A stretch of DNA of 64,000 nt from PALSA-555 sp036521915 (GTDB taxonomy: Bacteria > Actinomycetota > Acidimicrobiia > IMCC26256 > PALSA-555): the NCBI GenBank assembly GCA_036521915.1, contig DATDGU010000111.1, positions 1 to 64,000 on the forward strand, read 5' to 3'. The translations under genes were made by a program, and so were the position numbers. Position 1 is the first letter of the stretch, and the number at the start of each line of letters is the position of its first letter. Shown in pieces: positions 1 through 8,829 of this stretch. The notes under the pieces are model-generated. The model made no database searches, had not been told where the DNA came from, and worked only from the letters and a program-made list of their open reading frames with translations.

Positions 1-1
1 C

Positions 2-604
2 TTCCTCGCCCGGGGGATCGAGGGCCTCTACGTCCGGATCACGGCCAAGGCCGCCACCGAGCCCGAGGCCGAGGCGCTCATCGCCGACGAGGAGCAGCAC
101 CTGCGACGGGTGCTCGGCGACCTCGTGTTCGGGATCGACGACGAGACGATGGAGCACGCCGTGCTCGCCAAGCTGCGGACCCGCGGCTGGACGCTCGGCG
201 TCGCCGAATCCCTGACCGGCGGCCTCGTCGGCGCCCGCATCTCCGACGTGCCCGGCGCGAGCGACACCTTCCGCGGCTCGATCGCCTCCTACGCGACCGA
301 CGTGAAGCGCAGCCTCCTGGGCGTCACCGCCGAGCATGTGGTGAGCCGGGCCGGCGCCGAGGAGATGGCGGTCGGCGCCCGCGAGGTCCTCGGCGCCGAC
401 GTCGGCATCGCCGCCACCGGCGTCGCCGGACCGACCGAGCAGGACGGTCAGCCCGTCGGCACCGTCTGGTTCGGCTTCGCGACGCCCGACGCGCCCGTCG
501 AGGCCATCGAGACCCGGCTGCCCGGCGACCGGTTCCGGGTCCGCCAGTTCGCCACGATCACGCTCCTCAACCTGCTGCGACTGCGCCTCGACACGCTGCC
601 GTGA
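2..604 (+). CDS. cinA: CinA family protein, C-terminal part (5' truncated by window edge)
   Basis: The frame is open from the first bases of the window, so only the C-terminal ~200 residues are present. The first ~20 residues (GIEGLYVRITAKA, then a Glu/Ala-rich helix) look like the end of the linker domain between the two CinA domains. The remainder is a typical CinA C-terminal nicotinamide-nucleotide amidase domain (PncC type), with the motifs AESLTGGL, RGSIASYATDVK and GIAATGVAGPT. In this family the C-terminal domain deamidates NMN in NAD recycling, while the missing N-terminal MoCF-like domain hydrolyses ADP-ribose. The stop codon overlaps the GTG start of thpR, and recA follows, which is the usual actinobacterial cinA-recA neighbourhood. 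Product assignment is firm; the true start lies outside the window. Confidence 0.93.
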   Translation, partial: FLARGIEGLYVRITAKAATEPEAEALIADEEQHLRRVLGDLVFGIDDETMEHAVLAKLRTRGWTLGVAESLTGGLVGARISDVPGASDTFRGSIASYATDVKRSLLGVTAEHVVSRAGAEEMAVGAREVLGADVGIAATGVAGPTEQDGQPVGTVWFGFATPDAPVEAIETRLPGDRFRVRQFATITLLNLLRLRLDTLP

Positions 605-1155
605 CCGCGCTGCGGCGGGCCTTCGTCGCCGTCGCGCCGGCCGACCCCGTGCTCGACGTGCTCGAGGCACGCGTCGCCGACCTCGCCGCCCGCGAGCCAC
701 GCCTTCGCTGGATGCCGCGCCCGCACTGGCACCTCACCCTCCAGTTCCTCGGCGCGGTCGAGGACGCCGAGGCGCTCAGCGCCGCCGTCGCCGCGGCGGT
801 CGCCGTTCCCCGCTTCGACGTGCAGCTCGCCGGTGGCGGCGCCTTCCCGTCGCCCCGACGCGCCACGGTGCTCTGGGTCGGCGTGCCGCGCGCCGACGCG
901 CTCGTCGCGCTCGCCGCCGCGGTCCACGACGCCACCCGCACGCTCGGCTACCCCGACGACGGACGCCCGTACCATCCGCACCTCACCCTCGCCCGGACCC
1001 CCCGCCCGCGACCCCTCACCCACCTCGTCGAGGCCCTCGGCACCACCCCGATCGGGCCGCCCTGGACCGTCACCGACGTCGCCGTCATCGAGAGCGACAC
1101 CCGCCCGACCGGGGCGGTCCACACCGTCTGGGACCAGCACCCGCTGGGTCCTTGA
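601..1155 (+). CDS. thpR: RNA 2',3'-cyclic phosphodiesterase (LigT/ThpR family)
   Basis: A 184-residue protein of the 2H phosphoesterase family. Both catalytic HxTx motifs are visible: HLTL around residue 43 (WHLTLQFLG) and HLTL around residue 124 (HPHLTLART). The family opens 2',3'-cyclic phosphates of RNA; its exact role in bacteria is not settled. The GTG start lies inside the last codons of cinA (GTGA overlap at 601-604), so the two genes are translationally coupled. The stop codon at 1153-1155 lies within the -35 element of the recA promoter, so this gene and the recA promoter are packed together. Length and motif spacing match the family. I see no abnormality. Confidence 0.9.
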   Translation: MTALRRAFVAVAPADPVLDVLEARVADLAAREPRLRWMPRPHWHLTLQFLGAVEDAEALSAAVAAAVAVPRFDVQLAGGGAFPSPRRATVLWVGVPRADALVALAAAVHDATRTLGYPDDGRPYHPHLTLARTPRPRPLTHLVEALGTTPIGPPWTVTDVAVIESDTRPTGAVHTVWDQHPLGP

Positions 1156-1180
1156 AACCGAACGCCTGTTCGCATACGCT
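1152..1180 (+). promoter_or_regulatory. recA promoter with LexA (SOS) box in the spacer
   Basis: A -35-like TTGAAA (1152-1157) and a -10-like TACGCT (1175-1180) are separated by exactly 17 bases. The perfect actinobacterial SOS palindrome CGAACGCCTGTTCG (1159-1172) fills the spacer, so LexA binding would block RNA polymerase directly. Transcription should start near 1187, leaving a leader of about 108 bases before recA. The LexA box is certain as a sequence match; the promoter hexamers are inferred from spacing. Confidence 0.85.
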
Positions 1181-1294
1181 GCCCAGGTAATTACACGTCT
1201 GTAAGCCAGCGGATACGCTCGGTTTCGCGTCACACCCCCGACGTAGAAGGTTCGAGCACCGAAGAACACGACGCCCGGGACGCAGGAGGACGAG

Positions 1295-2332
1295 GTGGAA
1301 CGCAAGCAAGCGCTCGACATGGCCGTCGGCCAGATCGAAAAGCAGTACGGGAAGGGCGCCATTATGCGCCTCGGCGAGCGGGGCAACGTCGGCGTCGAGG
1401 CCATCTCTACCGGCGCGCTCGCCCTCGACCTCGCGCTCGGCATCGGCGGCCTCCCACGCGGCCGCGTCGTCGAGATCTTCGGCCCCGAAGCCTCCGGCAA
1501 GTCGACGCTCGCCATGCACGTGGTCGCCGAAGCCCAGCGCAACGGCGGGGTCTGCGCCTACATCGACGCCGAGCACGCGATGGACCCCGTGTACGCCGCC
1601 GCGATCGGCGTGAACGTCGACGACCTGTACATCTCCCAGCCCGACACCGGTGAGCAAGGCCTCGAGATCGCCGACATGCTCATCCGCTCCGGGGCCCTCG
1701 ACGTGGTCGTCATCGACTCTGTCGCCGCGCTCGTCCCCCGCGCCGAGATCGAAGGCGAGATGGGCGACCACCACGTCGGCCTCCAAGCCCGGCTCATGAG
1801 CCAGGCGCTCCGCAAGCTCACCGCCAACCTCAACCGGTCCCGCACGATCTGCGTGTTCATCAACCAGCTGCGGGAGAAGATCGGCGTGATCTACGGCTCA
1901 CCCGAGACGACCCCCGGCGGTCGGGCCCTGAAGTTCTACTCGTCGGTGCGTCTCGACATCCGCCGCGTCGAGTCGATCAAGGACGGCGCCGAGGTCGTCG
2001 GGAACCGCACCCGCGTCAAGGTCGTGAAGAACAAGGTCAGCGCACCGTTCAAGCAGGCCGAGTTCGACATCATGTACGGACACGGGATCAGCCGGGAAGG
2101 CTCCCTGCTCGACGTCGCCGTCGACCTCGGCATCGCCAAGAAGTCCGGCGCCTGGTACACGTACGAAGGCGAGCAGCTCGGCCAAGGCCGCGAGAACTCC
2201 AAGCAGTTCCTCACCGAGAACGTCGACGTGATGGTCCAGATCAGCGAGAAGATCCGGGCCGCGGTCGGCCTCGACGAGGACGCCGTCGACGTGACCGAGG
2301 ACGCCACCGAACCCGTCGAGGTCGAGTCCTAG
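1295..2332 (+). CDS. recA: recombinase RecA
   Basis: A full-length 345-residue RecA. It has Walker A GPEASGKST at residues 63-71, the conserved stretch MGDHHVGLQARLMSQALRKL, the L2-region element ETTPGGRALKFYSS, and an acidic C-terminal tail. RecA forms filaments on single-stranded DNA, drives strand exchange and stimulates LexA self-cleavage. The GTG start is chosen because a strong AGGAGG (1284-1289) lies five bases upstream and the family N-terminus (ALDMAVGQIEKQYGKGAIMRLG) begins there. Expression is under the LexA box at 1159-1172. The regulator recX, often directly downstream in actinobacteria, is absent; a long hairpin and a convergent permease gene follow instead. Confidence 0.98.
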   Translation: MERKQALDMAVGQIEKQYGKGAIMRLGERGNVGVEAISTGALALDLALGIGGLPRGRVVEIFGPEASGKSTLAMHVVAEAQRNGGVCAYIDAEHAMDPVYAAAIGVNVDDLYISQPDTGEQGLEIADMLIRSGALDVVVIDSVAALVPRAEIEGEMGDHHVGLQARLMSQALRKLTANLNRSRTICVFINQLREKIGVIYGSPETTPGGRALKFYSSVRLDIRRVESIKDGAEVVGNRTRVKVVKNKVSAPFKQAEFDIMYGHGISREGSLLDVAVDLGIAKKSGAWYTYEGEQLGQGRENSKQFLTENVDVMVQISEKIRAAVGLDEDAVDVTEDATEPVEVES

Positions 2333-2353
2333 ATCTGCCCCCTGCCCAGCCCG

Positions 2354-2395
2354 GCACGACCGGTGGCGGGAGCGCTGCTCCCGCCACCGGCGTGC
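2354..2395. terminator. long perfect hairpin between recA and the convergent permease gene
   Basis: A 14-bp perfect stem (2360-2373 paired with 2377-2390, loop GCT) is extended by five more pairs (GCACG with CGTGC) after one bulged A. It lies 21 bases past the recA stop and just before the stop of the convergent TauE/SafE frame. There is no T tract, but position and stability suggest a bidirectional terminator. Confidence 0.75.
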
Positions 2396-2399
2396 TGCT

Positions 2400-3121
2400 C
2401 TACAGCACCGCTCGCAGGATGGCCACCGCCCCGGCCGTCGCCGACAGGGCGAGCACCGTGGGAGCAGCCAGCCCTGGTCGACACGGCCGTGGAGGTGCCG
2501 GCTGATCCAGAACCCGCCGACCATGAAGGGCAGCAGCTCGGCAGCGAAGCGCAGCTGGTCGACGGTGATGTTCCCGGTCAGCACGTACCCGAGCAGCGAC
2601 AGCAGCGCGCTCGTGGCGAAGAACCCGCTCAGCGTCGAGCGGGCCTCCGGGCCGGGATGATGCTGGAACAGCAGCCCGACCGGCGGACCCCCGACCGACG
2701 ACGCCGTCCCGAACACGTTCGACACGAACCCGGCGGTGAACGCCGTCGCCGCGGTCACCGTGACGGGTGGCGACACGACACTGAGCGCCACCCCGAGCAG
2801 CGTGATCGAGCCGACGACGATCGCCAGCTCGGTGCTGCTCACGTGCCCGACGATCAGCAGGCCGAGGGTCGTCCCCGGCACCGCACCGAGCACCAGCCAG
2901 GGCAGCGCCCGCCGATGCACGTGCGCGTGCTCGCGGGCCAGCAGCGTGACGGCCAACGGGAACGCCACGAGCACCAGCGTCGCGGGCAGCGCCCGCGGCA
3001 CCACGATCGCGACGAACGGCGCCGACAGCAGGTTCAACCCGAACCCGATCGACCCCTGGACGATCGCACCCACCGACACCGCGGTGGCCGCCACCACGAA
3101 CGCTCCCACCCCGACGTGCAC
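2400..3121 (-). pseudogene. sulfite exporter TauE/SafE family permease with C-terminal frameshift
   Basis: A hydrophobic multi-span membrane protein of the TauE/SafE type (small anion or sulfite export family), with glycine-rich GSIGFGLNLLSAP near the N-terminus and NVFGTASSVGGPPVGL centrally. The main frame runs well from a GTG at 3121 to about 2470, ending in RHLHGRVDQGWL. There the natural continuation (APTVLALSATAGAVAILRAVL, stop at 2400) moves to another frame, while the original frame would run on into antisense recA. One lost base near 2463-2475 explains this. It may be a true inactivating mutation of the last ~24 residues or a sequence error. The start is uncertain. It faces recA convergently and miaB divergently, in the slot where recX often sits. 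Confidence 0.7.
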
Positions 3122-3164
3122 GGCGGGTGATCCTGACAGACCCGCCCCGTAGACTCGAACGCCG

Positions 3165-4514
3165 ATGGCGAAGCGGTTCCACATCCGCACCTTCGGGTGC
3201 CAGATGAACGAGCACGACTCGGAGCGGCTCGCAGGGATGCTGCGCGCCGACGGGCTCGAGGCCACCGACGACCCCGACGCCGCCGACGTGATCGTCCTCA
3301 ACACCTGCTGCATCCGCGAGAACGCCGACAACAAGCTCTACGGCCACCTGGGGCACCTCAAGGCGCTCAAGGACCGCCGGCCCGACGTCCAGATCGCCGT
3401 GGGGGGCTGCCTCGCCCAGAAGGACCGCGGCGACATCCTGCGCCGGGCCGGGCACGTCGACGTCGTCTTCGGCACCCACAACCTCGCCCACGCACCCGCG
3501 CTCCTCGACCGGGCCCGCCACGACGGCCCGATCGTCGAGATCCTCGAGGAGCACGCCGCGAGCCCCGCCGCGCCACCCCCGGCCCGGGCCAGCACGCACC
3601 GCGCCTGGGTCACGATCCAGATCGGCTGCGACAACAGCTGCACGTTCTGCATCGTCCCGATCGTGCGGGGACCCGAGATCAGCCGACGGCTCGGCGACGT
3701 GATCCACGAGATCGAGGCACTCGCCAACGACGGCGTCCGCGAGGTCACGCTCCTCGGCCAGAACGTCAACTCCTACGGTCGTGACCTCGGCGCGGGCCAG
3801 TACCGGCCGCGCTTCGCGGACCTGCTGCGCGCCGTGGACGCCGTGCCCGGCATCCGCCGCATCCGTTTCACGTCCCCACACCCGAAGGACCTGCGACCCG
3901 AGACGATCGCGGCGATGGCCGAGTGCGACGCCGTCTGCGAGCAGCTGCACCTGCCCCTCCAGGCGGGGAGCGACCGCACCTTGGCCCGCATGCACCGCGG
4001 CTACACCGCCGAGCGCTACCTCGCCAAGCTCGACGCGGCCCGTCGGGCGATCCCGGACCTCGCCGTCACCACCGACATCATCGTCGGCTTCCCCGGTGAG
4101 ACCGACGCCGACTTCGAGGCGACGCTCGCCGTCGTCGACACCGCCGCCTTCGACGCGGCGTACACCTTCATCTACTCGCCCCGCCCCGGCACGCCGGCGG
4201 CCGAGCTCGGTGACGACTTCGTCGCGCCCGAGGTCACGCAGGACCGACTGCGCCGCCTCACCGCCGTCGTCGAGCGTCACGCGCTCGCCCACCACGAGGC
4301 CCGCATCGGCCGCGTCGAGGAGATCCTCGTCGAAGGGCCCTCGAAGCGCGCGCCCCACCGCATCACCGGCCGCACCCGGCAAGGCAAGCTCGTCCACGTG
4401 GCCGCCGGCCCCGGCCTCGCCGTCGGCCAGCTCGCTCGGGTGCGGATCACCGACGCCGCCCCGCACTGGCTCGCCGGCGAGCGGGTCCACACCATCCCCG
4501 TGGCCGCGGCCTGA
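3165..4514 (+). CDS. miaB: tRNA-2-methylthio-N6-dimethylallyladenosine synthase MiaB
   Basis: A 449-residue radical-SAM methylthiotransferase that adds the methylthio group to i6A37 of tRNAs, using the product of MiaA. The N-terminal UPF0004 domain carries the auxiliary cluster cysteines C12, C48 and C82 (TFGCQMN, NTCCIRE, GGCLAQ). The radical-SAM CxxxCxxC is C155, C159 and C162 (GCDNSCTFC). The C-terminal TRAM region ends near RVRITDAAPHWLAGE. Length and order match the family. Its stop overlaps the proposed CTG start of miaA, which fits joint expression of consecutive steps of the same modification. Confidence 0.97.
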   Translation: MAKRFHIRTFGCQMNEHDSERLAGMLRADGLEATDDPDAADVIVLNTCCIRENADNKLYGHLGHLKALKDRRPDVQIAVGGCLAQKDRGDILRRAGHVDVVFGTHNLAHAPALLDRARHDGPIVEILEEHAASPAAPPPARASTHRAWVTIQIGCDNSCTFCIVPIVRGPEISRRLGDVIHEIEALANDGVREVTLLGQNVNSYGRDLGAGQYRPRFADLLRAVDAVPGIRRIRFTSPHPKDLRPETIAAMAECDAVCEQLHLPLQAGSDRTLARMHRGYTAERYLAKLDAARRAIPDLAVTTDIIVGFPGETDADFEATLAVVDTAAFDAAYTFIYSPRPGTPAAELGDDFVAPEVTQDRLRRLTAVVERHALAHHEARIGRVEEILVEGPSKRAPHRITGRTRQGKLVHVAAGPGLAVGQLARVRITDAAPHWLAGERVHTIPVAAA

Positions 4515-5455
4515 CCCCGACGCCGCCCACGTCCGCGCTCCACCTGGCCCTCGTCGGGCCGACCGCGTCGGGGAAGTCGATGCTCGCCGCCGCCGCCGCC
4601 CGGGCACTCGGTGACGTCGAGATCGTCTCGCTCGACTCGATGCAGGTCTATCGGACCCTCGACATCGGGACGGCCAAGCCCGACGCGGCGACCCGCGCGG
4701 CCGTCCCGCACCACCTGCTCGACGTCGCCGATCCCGACGAGGAATGGTCGGTCGCGCGCACCCAGGCGATGGCGCGCGCGGCCGTGCACGACATCGAGTC
4801 GCGTGGACACCGTGCGCTACTCGTCGGCGGCACCGGCCTCTACGTCCAGGCCGTGCTCGACGACCTCCGGCTGCCCGTCGAGGACCTCGACCTGCGCGTC
4901 GCGCTCGAGGCGGAGACCGCCGAGCCGGGCGGCGTCGCCCGGGCCTACGAGCGGCTCCAGGCGGCCGATCCGACGGCGGCCGCGCGGGTCGACCCACACA
5001 ACGCCCGCCGCATCGTGCGCGCGCTCGAGGTGATCGCCATCACCGGACGGCCCTTCTCGTCGTTCGGCCCCGGCGTCGCCGCGTTCGGCCCGACGGCGTT
5101 CCCGGTGCGGGTCGCCGGTGTGTGGCTGCCCCGCGACGTGCTCTCGACGAGAATCGCCGCCCGGGTCGACGCCATGCGCGACGCTGGGCTCGTCGATGAG
5201 GTGCAGACGGCGCTGGACGGTCCCGGGCTGAGCCGGACCGCGCGCCAGGCCATCGGCTACCGCGAGCTCGCCGACGCGCTCGACGCCGGCCGCCCACCCG
5301 CGGGCCCGGAGCTCGACGCCGTGGTCCGCCGCACCCGGTCGTTCGCGCGTCGCCAGCGCATGTGGTTCCGCCGCGACCCCCGGATCACCTGGCACGCCAG
5401 CCCCGAGAACCCCTGCCGGGTGCTGCCCTCGCTGCTGGCAGCCTGGAGCACGTGA
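4511..5455 (+). CDS. miaA: tRNA dimethylallyltransferase MiaA (probable CTG start)
   Basis: Transfers a dimethylallyl group to A37 of tRNA, providing the substrate of MiaB. The P-loop GPTASGKS, the motif SLDSMQVYRTLDIGTAKP, HHLLDVADP, GGTGLYVQAVLDDL and the C-terminal RRTRSFARRQRMWFRRD are all present. The first ATG (4580) lies after the P-loop lysine and would give a dead protein. No ATG, GTG or TTG exists in frame upstream. The reading frame stays open to a CTG at 4511 whose CTGA overlaps the miaB stop, giving the start TPTPPTSALHLALVG. I therefore infer a CTG start by coupling; this is not proven. The stop overlaps the GTG of dapF. Confidence 0.88.
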   Translation: MTPTPPTSALHLALVGPTASGKSMLAAAAARALGDVEIVSLDSMQVYRTLDIGTAKPDAATRAAVPHHLLDVADPDEEWSVARTQAMARAAVHDIESRGHRALLVGGTGLYVQAVLDDLRLPVEDLDLRVALEAETAEPGGVARAYERLQAADPTAAARVDPHNARRIVRALEVIAITGRPFSSFGPGVAAFGPTAFPVRVAGVWLPRDVLSTRIAARVDAMRDAGLVDEVQTALDGPGLSRTARQAIGYRELADALDAGRPPAGPELDAVVRRTRSFARRQRMWFRRDPRITWHASPENPCRVLPSLLAAWST

Positions 5456-6276
5456 CGACGCGCCTGGCGAAGCTCCACGCCACCGGGAACGACTTCCTCG
5501 TCGCCGACGCGCCGGGACCCTCGCCCGCCGCGGCCCGCGCCCTGTGTGACCGTCACCGCGGGATCGGCGCCGACGGGCTCCTGATCCTCGGGCCCGGCGC
5601 CGACGGGGCCGACTGCACCATGACCCTCTACAACGCCGACGGCAGCCCGGCCGAGATGAGCGGCAACGGGATCCGCTGCCTCGCCTGGGTCGCTGTCACC
5701 CGCGGGCTCGGCACCGACCGCCGCCTCGTCGTCGACACCGCCGCCGGGCGCCGCACCGTCGACCTCGACCGCGACGCCGCCGGGCAGCTCCGGGGGGCCA
5801 CGGTCGACATGGGCGCCGTCACCTTCGACCCGGCCGCGATCCCGTTCTCGGGCCCGACCGCGCTCGACCTCGACGTCACGTACCACGGCGTCACCTACCA
5901 CGGCGTCGCCGCCGGGATCGGCAACCCGCACCTCGTCCTCCTCGTCGACGACGTGGACACCACCCGCGTGACCCAGCACGGCCCCCACCTCGAGCACGAC
6001 GCCCGATTCCCGTCGGGGACGAACGTCGAGTTCGTCACGCCCGCCGGACGGGATGCGCTCCGCATGCGCGTCTGGGAGCGCGGCGTGGGTGAGACCCTCT
6101 CGTGCGGCACCGGCGCGTGCGTCGCGGCCGCCGTCGCGCATCGGCGCGGGCTCGTCGACGAGCAGGTCACGGTCCACGTCCCCGGGGGTGATCTCGACGT
6201 GACGCTCGGGGCCACCGTCCGACTCGGCGGGCCCGTCACCCACGTCTTCGACGTCGACGTCCCGCCATCCTCATGA
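5452..6276 (+). CDS. dapF: diaminopimelate epimerase DapF
   Basis: A 274-residue PLP-independent epimerase that converts LL- to meso-diaminopimelate for lysine and peptidoglycan. The two catalytic cysteines are visible: C76 in SGNGIRC and C218 in LSCGTGAC, with the substrate loop NADGSPAEMSGNG before the first. The GTG at 5452 overlaps the miaA stop and places the family N-terminus KLHATGNDFLV correctly; an upstream start inside miaA would add unrelated residues. The end overlaps hflX by four bases (ATGA). With dapC and dapD close by, this window holds three steps of the succinylase lysine branch. Confidence 0.97.
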   Translation: MTTRLAKLHATGNDFLVADAPGPSPAAARALCDRHRGIGADGLLILGPGADGADCTMTLYNADGSPAEMSGNGIRCLAWVAVTRGLGTDRRLVVDTAAGRRTVDLDRDAAGQLRGATVDMGAVTFDPAAIPFSGPTALDLDVTYHGVTYHGVAAGIGNPHLVLLVDDVDTTRVTQHGPHLEHDARFPSGTNVEFVTPAGRDALRMRVWERGVGETLSCGTGACVAAAVAHRRGLVDEQVTVHVPGGDLDVTLGATVRLGGPVTHVFDVDVPPSS

Positions 6277-7574
6277 GCAGTCGACCCGGCCGCGCCCGGC
6301 GGCGACTCACCGCCACCGAGATCGACCTCGAGGTCGTCCGCCAACGCGCCCTGCTCGTCGGCACCGGTGCCGGCACCCGCACCGCGGCCGCGGCCGAGGC
6401 CTCCCTCGACGAGCTCGCCCGCCTCACCGACACCGCGGGCGCCGAGCCCGTCGAGACCGTGCTGCAGCGCCGCGACCGGCCCGACCCCGCGACCTACGTC
6501 GGACCCGGCAAGGCCGAGGAGCTGCGGAGCACGGCCGACGCCTACGACGTCGACCTCGTCGTCTTCGACGACGAGCTCACGCCCGCCCAACAGCGCAACC
6601 TCGAGCAGCGCCTCGGCCGTGACGTCGTCGACCGGGTCGCGCTGATCATGGACATCTTCGCCCAGCACGCGACCAGTCAGGCCGGGATGCTCCAGGTCGA
6701 GCTCGCCCAGCTCCGCTACCGGCTGCCCCGCCTGCGCGGCCGTGGCACCGCCCTCAGCCAGCAGGGCGGCGGCATCGGCACCCGGGGTCCCGGTGAGACC
6801 CAGCTCGAGGTCGACCGCCGGCGCATCCAGCGCCGCATCACGAAGCTCGAGAAGGACCTCGAGCGCGTCGCCCAGACCCGCGCGACGCAGGCCAAGGCCC
6901 GGCACCGCCGAGCGATCCCCACGGTCTGCCTCGTCGGCTACACGAACGCCGGGAAGTCCACGCTCCTGAACGCGCTCACCGACGCGCACGTCCCCGTCGA
7001 GGACCGGCTCTTCTCCACGCTCGACCCGACGACCCGGCGGCTGCGTCTGCTGAGCGGCGAGACCGTGCTCTGCTCCGATACGGTCGGCTTCGTGCAGCGG
7101 CTGCCGCACGAGCTCCTGGAGGCGTTCCGGTCGACGCTCGAGGTCGTGACCGACGCCGACCTCGTCCTCCACGTCGTTGACGGCGCGTCCCCGGACGCGG
7201 CGGCGCAGGTGGCCGCGGTGCGGTCGGTGCTCGACGAGATCGGGGCCGGGGACCATCCCGAGCTCCTCGTCGTCAACAAGCTGGACGCGGCGCCAGACGG
7301 CGCGCGGGACCTCGGCGTGGGTGAGGCGGCGGTCGCCGTGTCGGCGCGCACCGGTGAGGGCCTCGACAAGCTCGCCGACGCGCTCGCGGAGCGGCTCCGG
7401 TCGCTCGGTTCGGTCGTGGAGCTCCTCGTCCCGTACGACCGCGGCGACGTGCTCGCCGCGCTGCACCGGGACGGCGAGGTGCTCATCGAGGTACACGCCG
7501 AGGCCGGGACGCGCGTGCGGGCGCGGGTCGACGACCTCGACCTGGGCCGATTTCAGGGGTTCGTCACCGGCTGA
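6273..7574 (+). CDS. hflX: GTPase HflX
   Basis: A 433-residue ribosome-associated GTPase; the family splits stalled or heat-damaged 70S ribosomes. The N-terminal HflX domain contains YVGPGKAEEL and the linker RLRGRGTALSQQGGGIGTRGPGE. This is followed by a long basic helix and the G domain with G1 GYTNAGKST, G3 DTVGFVQRLP and G4 NKLD. A short C-terminal domain ends in RFQGFVTG. The ATG overlaps the dapF stop, making it the last member of the miaB-miaA-dapF-hflX coupled block. No abnormality is visible. Confidence 0.96.
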   Translation: MSSRPGRARRRLTATEIDLEVVRQRALLVGTGAGTRTAAAAEASLDELARLTDTAGAEPVETVLQRRDRPDPATYVGPGKAEELRSTADAYDVDLVVFDDELTPAQQRNLEQRLGRDVVDRVALIMDIFAQHATSQAGMLQVELAQLRYRLPRLRGRGTALSQQGGGIGTRGPGETQLEVDRRRIQRRITKLEKDLERVAQTRATQAKARHRRAIPTVCLVGYTNAGKSTLLNALTDAHVPVEDRLFSTLDPTTRRLRLLSGETVLCSDTVGFVQRLPHELLEAFRSTLEVVTDADLVLHVVDGASPDAAAQVAAVRSVLDEIGAGDHPELLVVNKLDAAPDGARDLGVGEAAVAVSARTGEGLDKLADALAERLRSLGSVVELLVPYDRGDVLAALHRDGEVLIEVHAEAGTRVRARVDDLDLGRFQGFVTG

Positions 7575-7603
7575 CGCACGAGTCCCGGCGGTAGCCTCCG
7601 ACG

Positions 7604-8755
7604 ATGCCGCGCGACACGGAAGCCGGCTTCGTCCCCCCGCCCTATCCCCACGATCGGCTCGGCGGCCTCCTCGCGCTCGCGGACGAGGTCCCCGGCGGCG
7701 TGATCGACGCATCGGTGGGCACGCCGGTCGACCCTCTGCCCGAGGTCGCTCGCCGAGCGCTCGACGACGCGATGGGTAGCGCGCGCGGCTACCCGCCGAC
7801 GATCGGCACGTCCGCGTACCGGGACGCCGCCGCCAACTGGCTCGCCCGACGCTTCGGCGTCACCGTCGACCCGACGGCGGTGTGCGCCTGCGTGGGCACG
7901 AAGGAGTTCGTCGCCTCGCTCCCACGCTGGCTGTCGCTGCGCGAGCCCGGACGCGACACCGTCCTCTACCCCGCAGTGGCGTATCCGACCTACGCCCTCG
8001 GTGCGACGTTGGCGGGCCTCCGGGCGGTGCCCGTCCCGGTCGATTCCGAGTGGCACCTCGACGTCGACGCCGTCGAGCGCGAGGACCGGGACCGAGCCCT
8101 CGTGCTCTGGCTCAACGACCCCGCCAACCCGACCGGCGCCTCGGCCACGGCCGGGGCGCTCGACCGCACCGTCGAGTGGGGGCGCCGCGGCGGCATCGTC
8201 GTCGCGAGCGACGAGTGCTACGCCGAGTTCACCTACGACGGCCAGGGGCAGCCGGCGAAGCCCGTGACCGCGTTGGCCTCGGGCGACGACGGGGTCCTGG
8301 CCGTCCACTCGCTCTCCAAGCGCTCGAACATGGCGGGCCTGCGCGTCGGCTTCGTCGCCGGCGACGCCGACCTCGTCACGTACCTGGGCGAGGTCCGCAA
8401 GCACGCCGGCCTCATGGTGCCCGGGCCCGTCCAGGCCGCCGCGACCGCCGCCCTCGGCGACGACGCGCACGTCGACGAGCAGCGGGCCCGCTACGCGCGG
8501 CGCCGGACGGCCGTGGTGGACGCGCTCGCGGGCCACGACGTCCGTCACGTCGGCGGCCCGTCGACCTTCTACCTGTGGCTCGCGCGCACCGACACGCCGG
8601 ATGGCTGGGCCCTCGCCGAGTGGTTCGCGCGCGTCGGCATGCTCGTCGCCCCGGGTGATCTCTACGGTGCCGCGGGCACCGCCGAGGTGCGTCTCGCCCT
8701 GACGCTGACCGACGACCAGGTCGCGCAGGTCGTGGATCGCCTGTACGCCGCGTGA
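7604..8755 (+). CDS. dapC: succinyldiaminopimelate aminotransferase DapC-type
   Basis: A 383-residue fold-type I PLP aminotransferase. The PLP lysine is K239 in HSLSKRSNMAGLRVGF, and the pattern NDPANPTGA plus SDECYAEF complete the cofactor site. The SKRSNMAGLR signature and the neighbourhood (dapF upstream, dapD downstream) favour the actinobacterial DapC, which forms N-succinyl-LL-diaminopimelate from the keto acid. The ATG start begins 29 bases after hflX. The alternative is a generic class I/II aminotransferase; linkage to dapD makes DapC much more likely. Confidence 0.92.
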   Translation: MPRDTEAGFVPPPYPHDRLGGLLALADEVPGGVIDASVGTPVDPLPEVARRALDDAMGSARGYPPTIGTSAYRDAAANWLARRFGVTVDPTAVCACVGTKEFVASLPRWLSLREPGRDTVLYPAVAYPTYALGATLAGLRAVPVPVDSEWHLDVDAVEREDRDRALVLWLNDPANPTGASATAGALDRTVEWGRRGGIVVASDECYAEFTYDGQGQPAKPVTALASGDDGVLAVHSLSKRSNMAGLRVGFVAGDADLVTYLGEVRKHAGLMVPGPVQAAATAALGDDAHVDEQRARYARRRTAVVDALAGHDVRHVGGPSTFYLWLARTDTPDGWALAEWFARVGMLVAPGDLYGAAGTAEVRLALTLTDDQVAQVVDRLYAA

Positions 8756-8829
8756 TCGGCGCCGTGAGGACCGCGACGCCCGGCGTTCTCACCGAGAGGC
8801 GGTACGGGCAGCCGTTAGGGTGAGCGCCC

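Noticed and set aside
2400..4997. Very long minus-strand open frame opposite miaB and miaA
   Set aside because: High GC gives long antisense frames; its protein is Arg/Gly/Ala-rich without motifs. Only its last part is used, as the shifted C-terminus of the permease.
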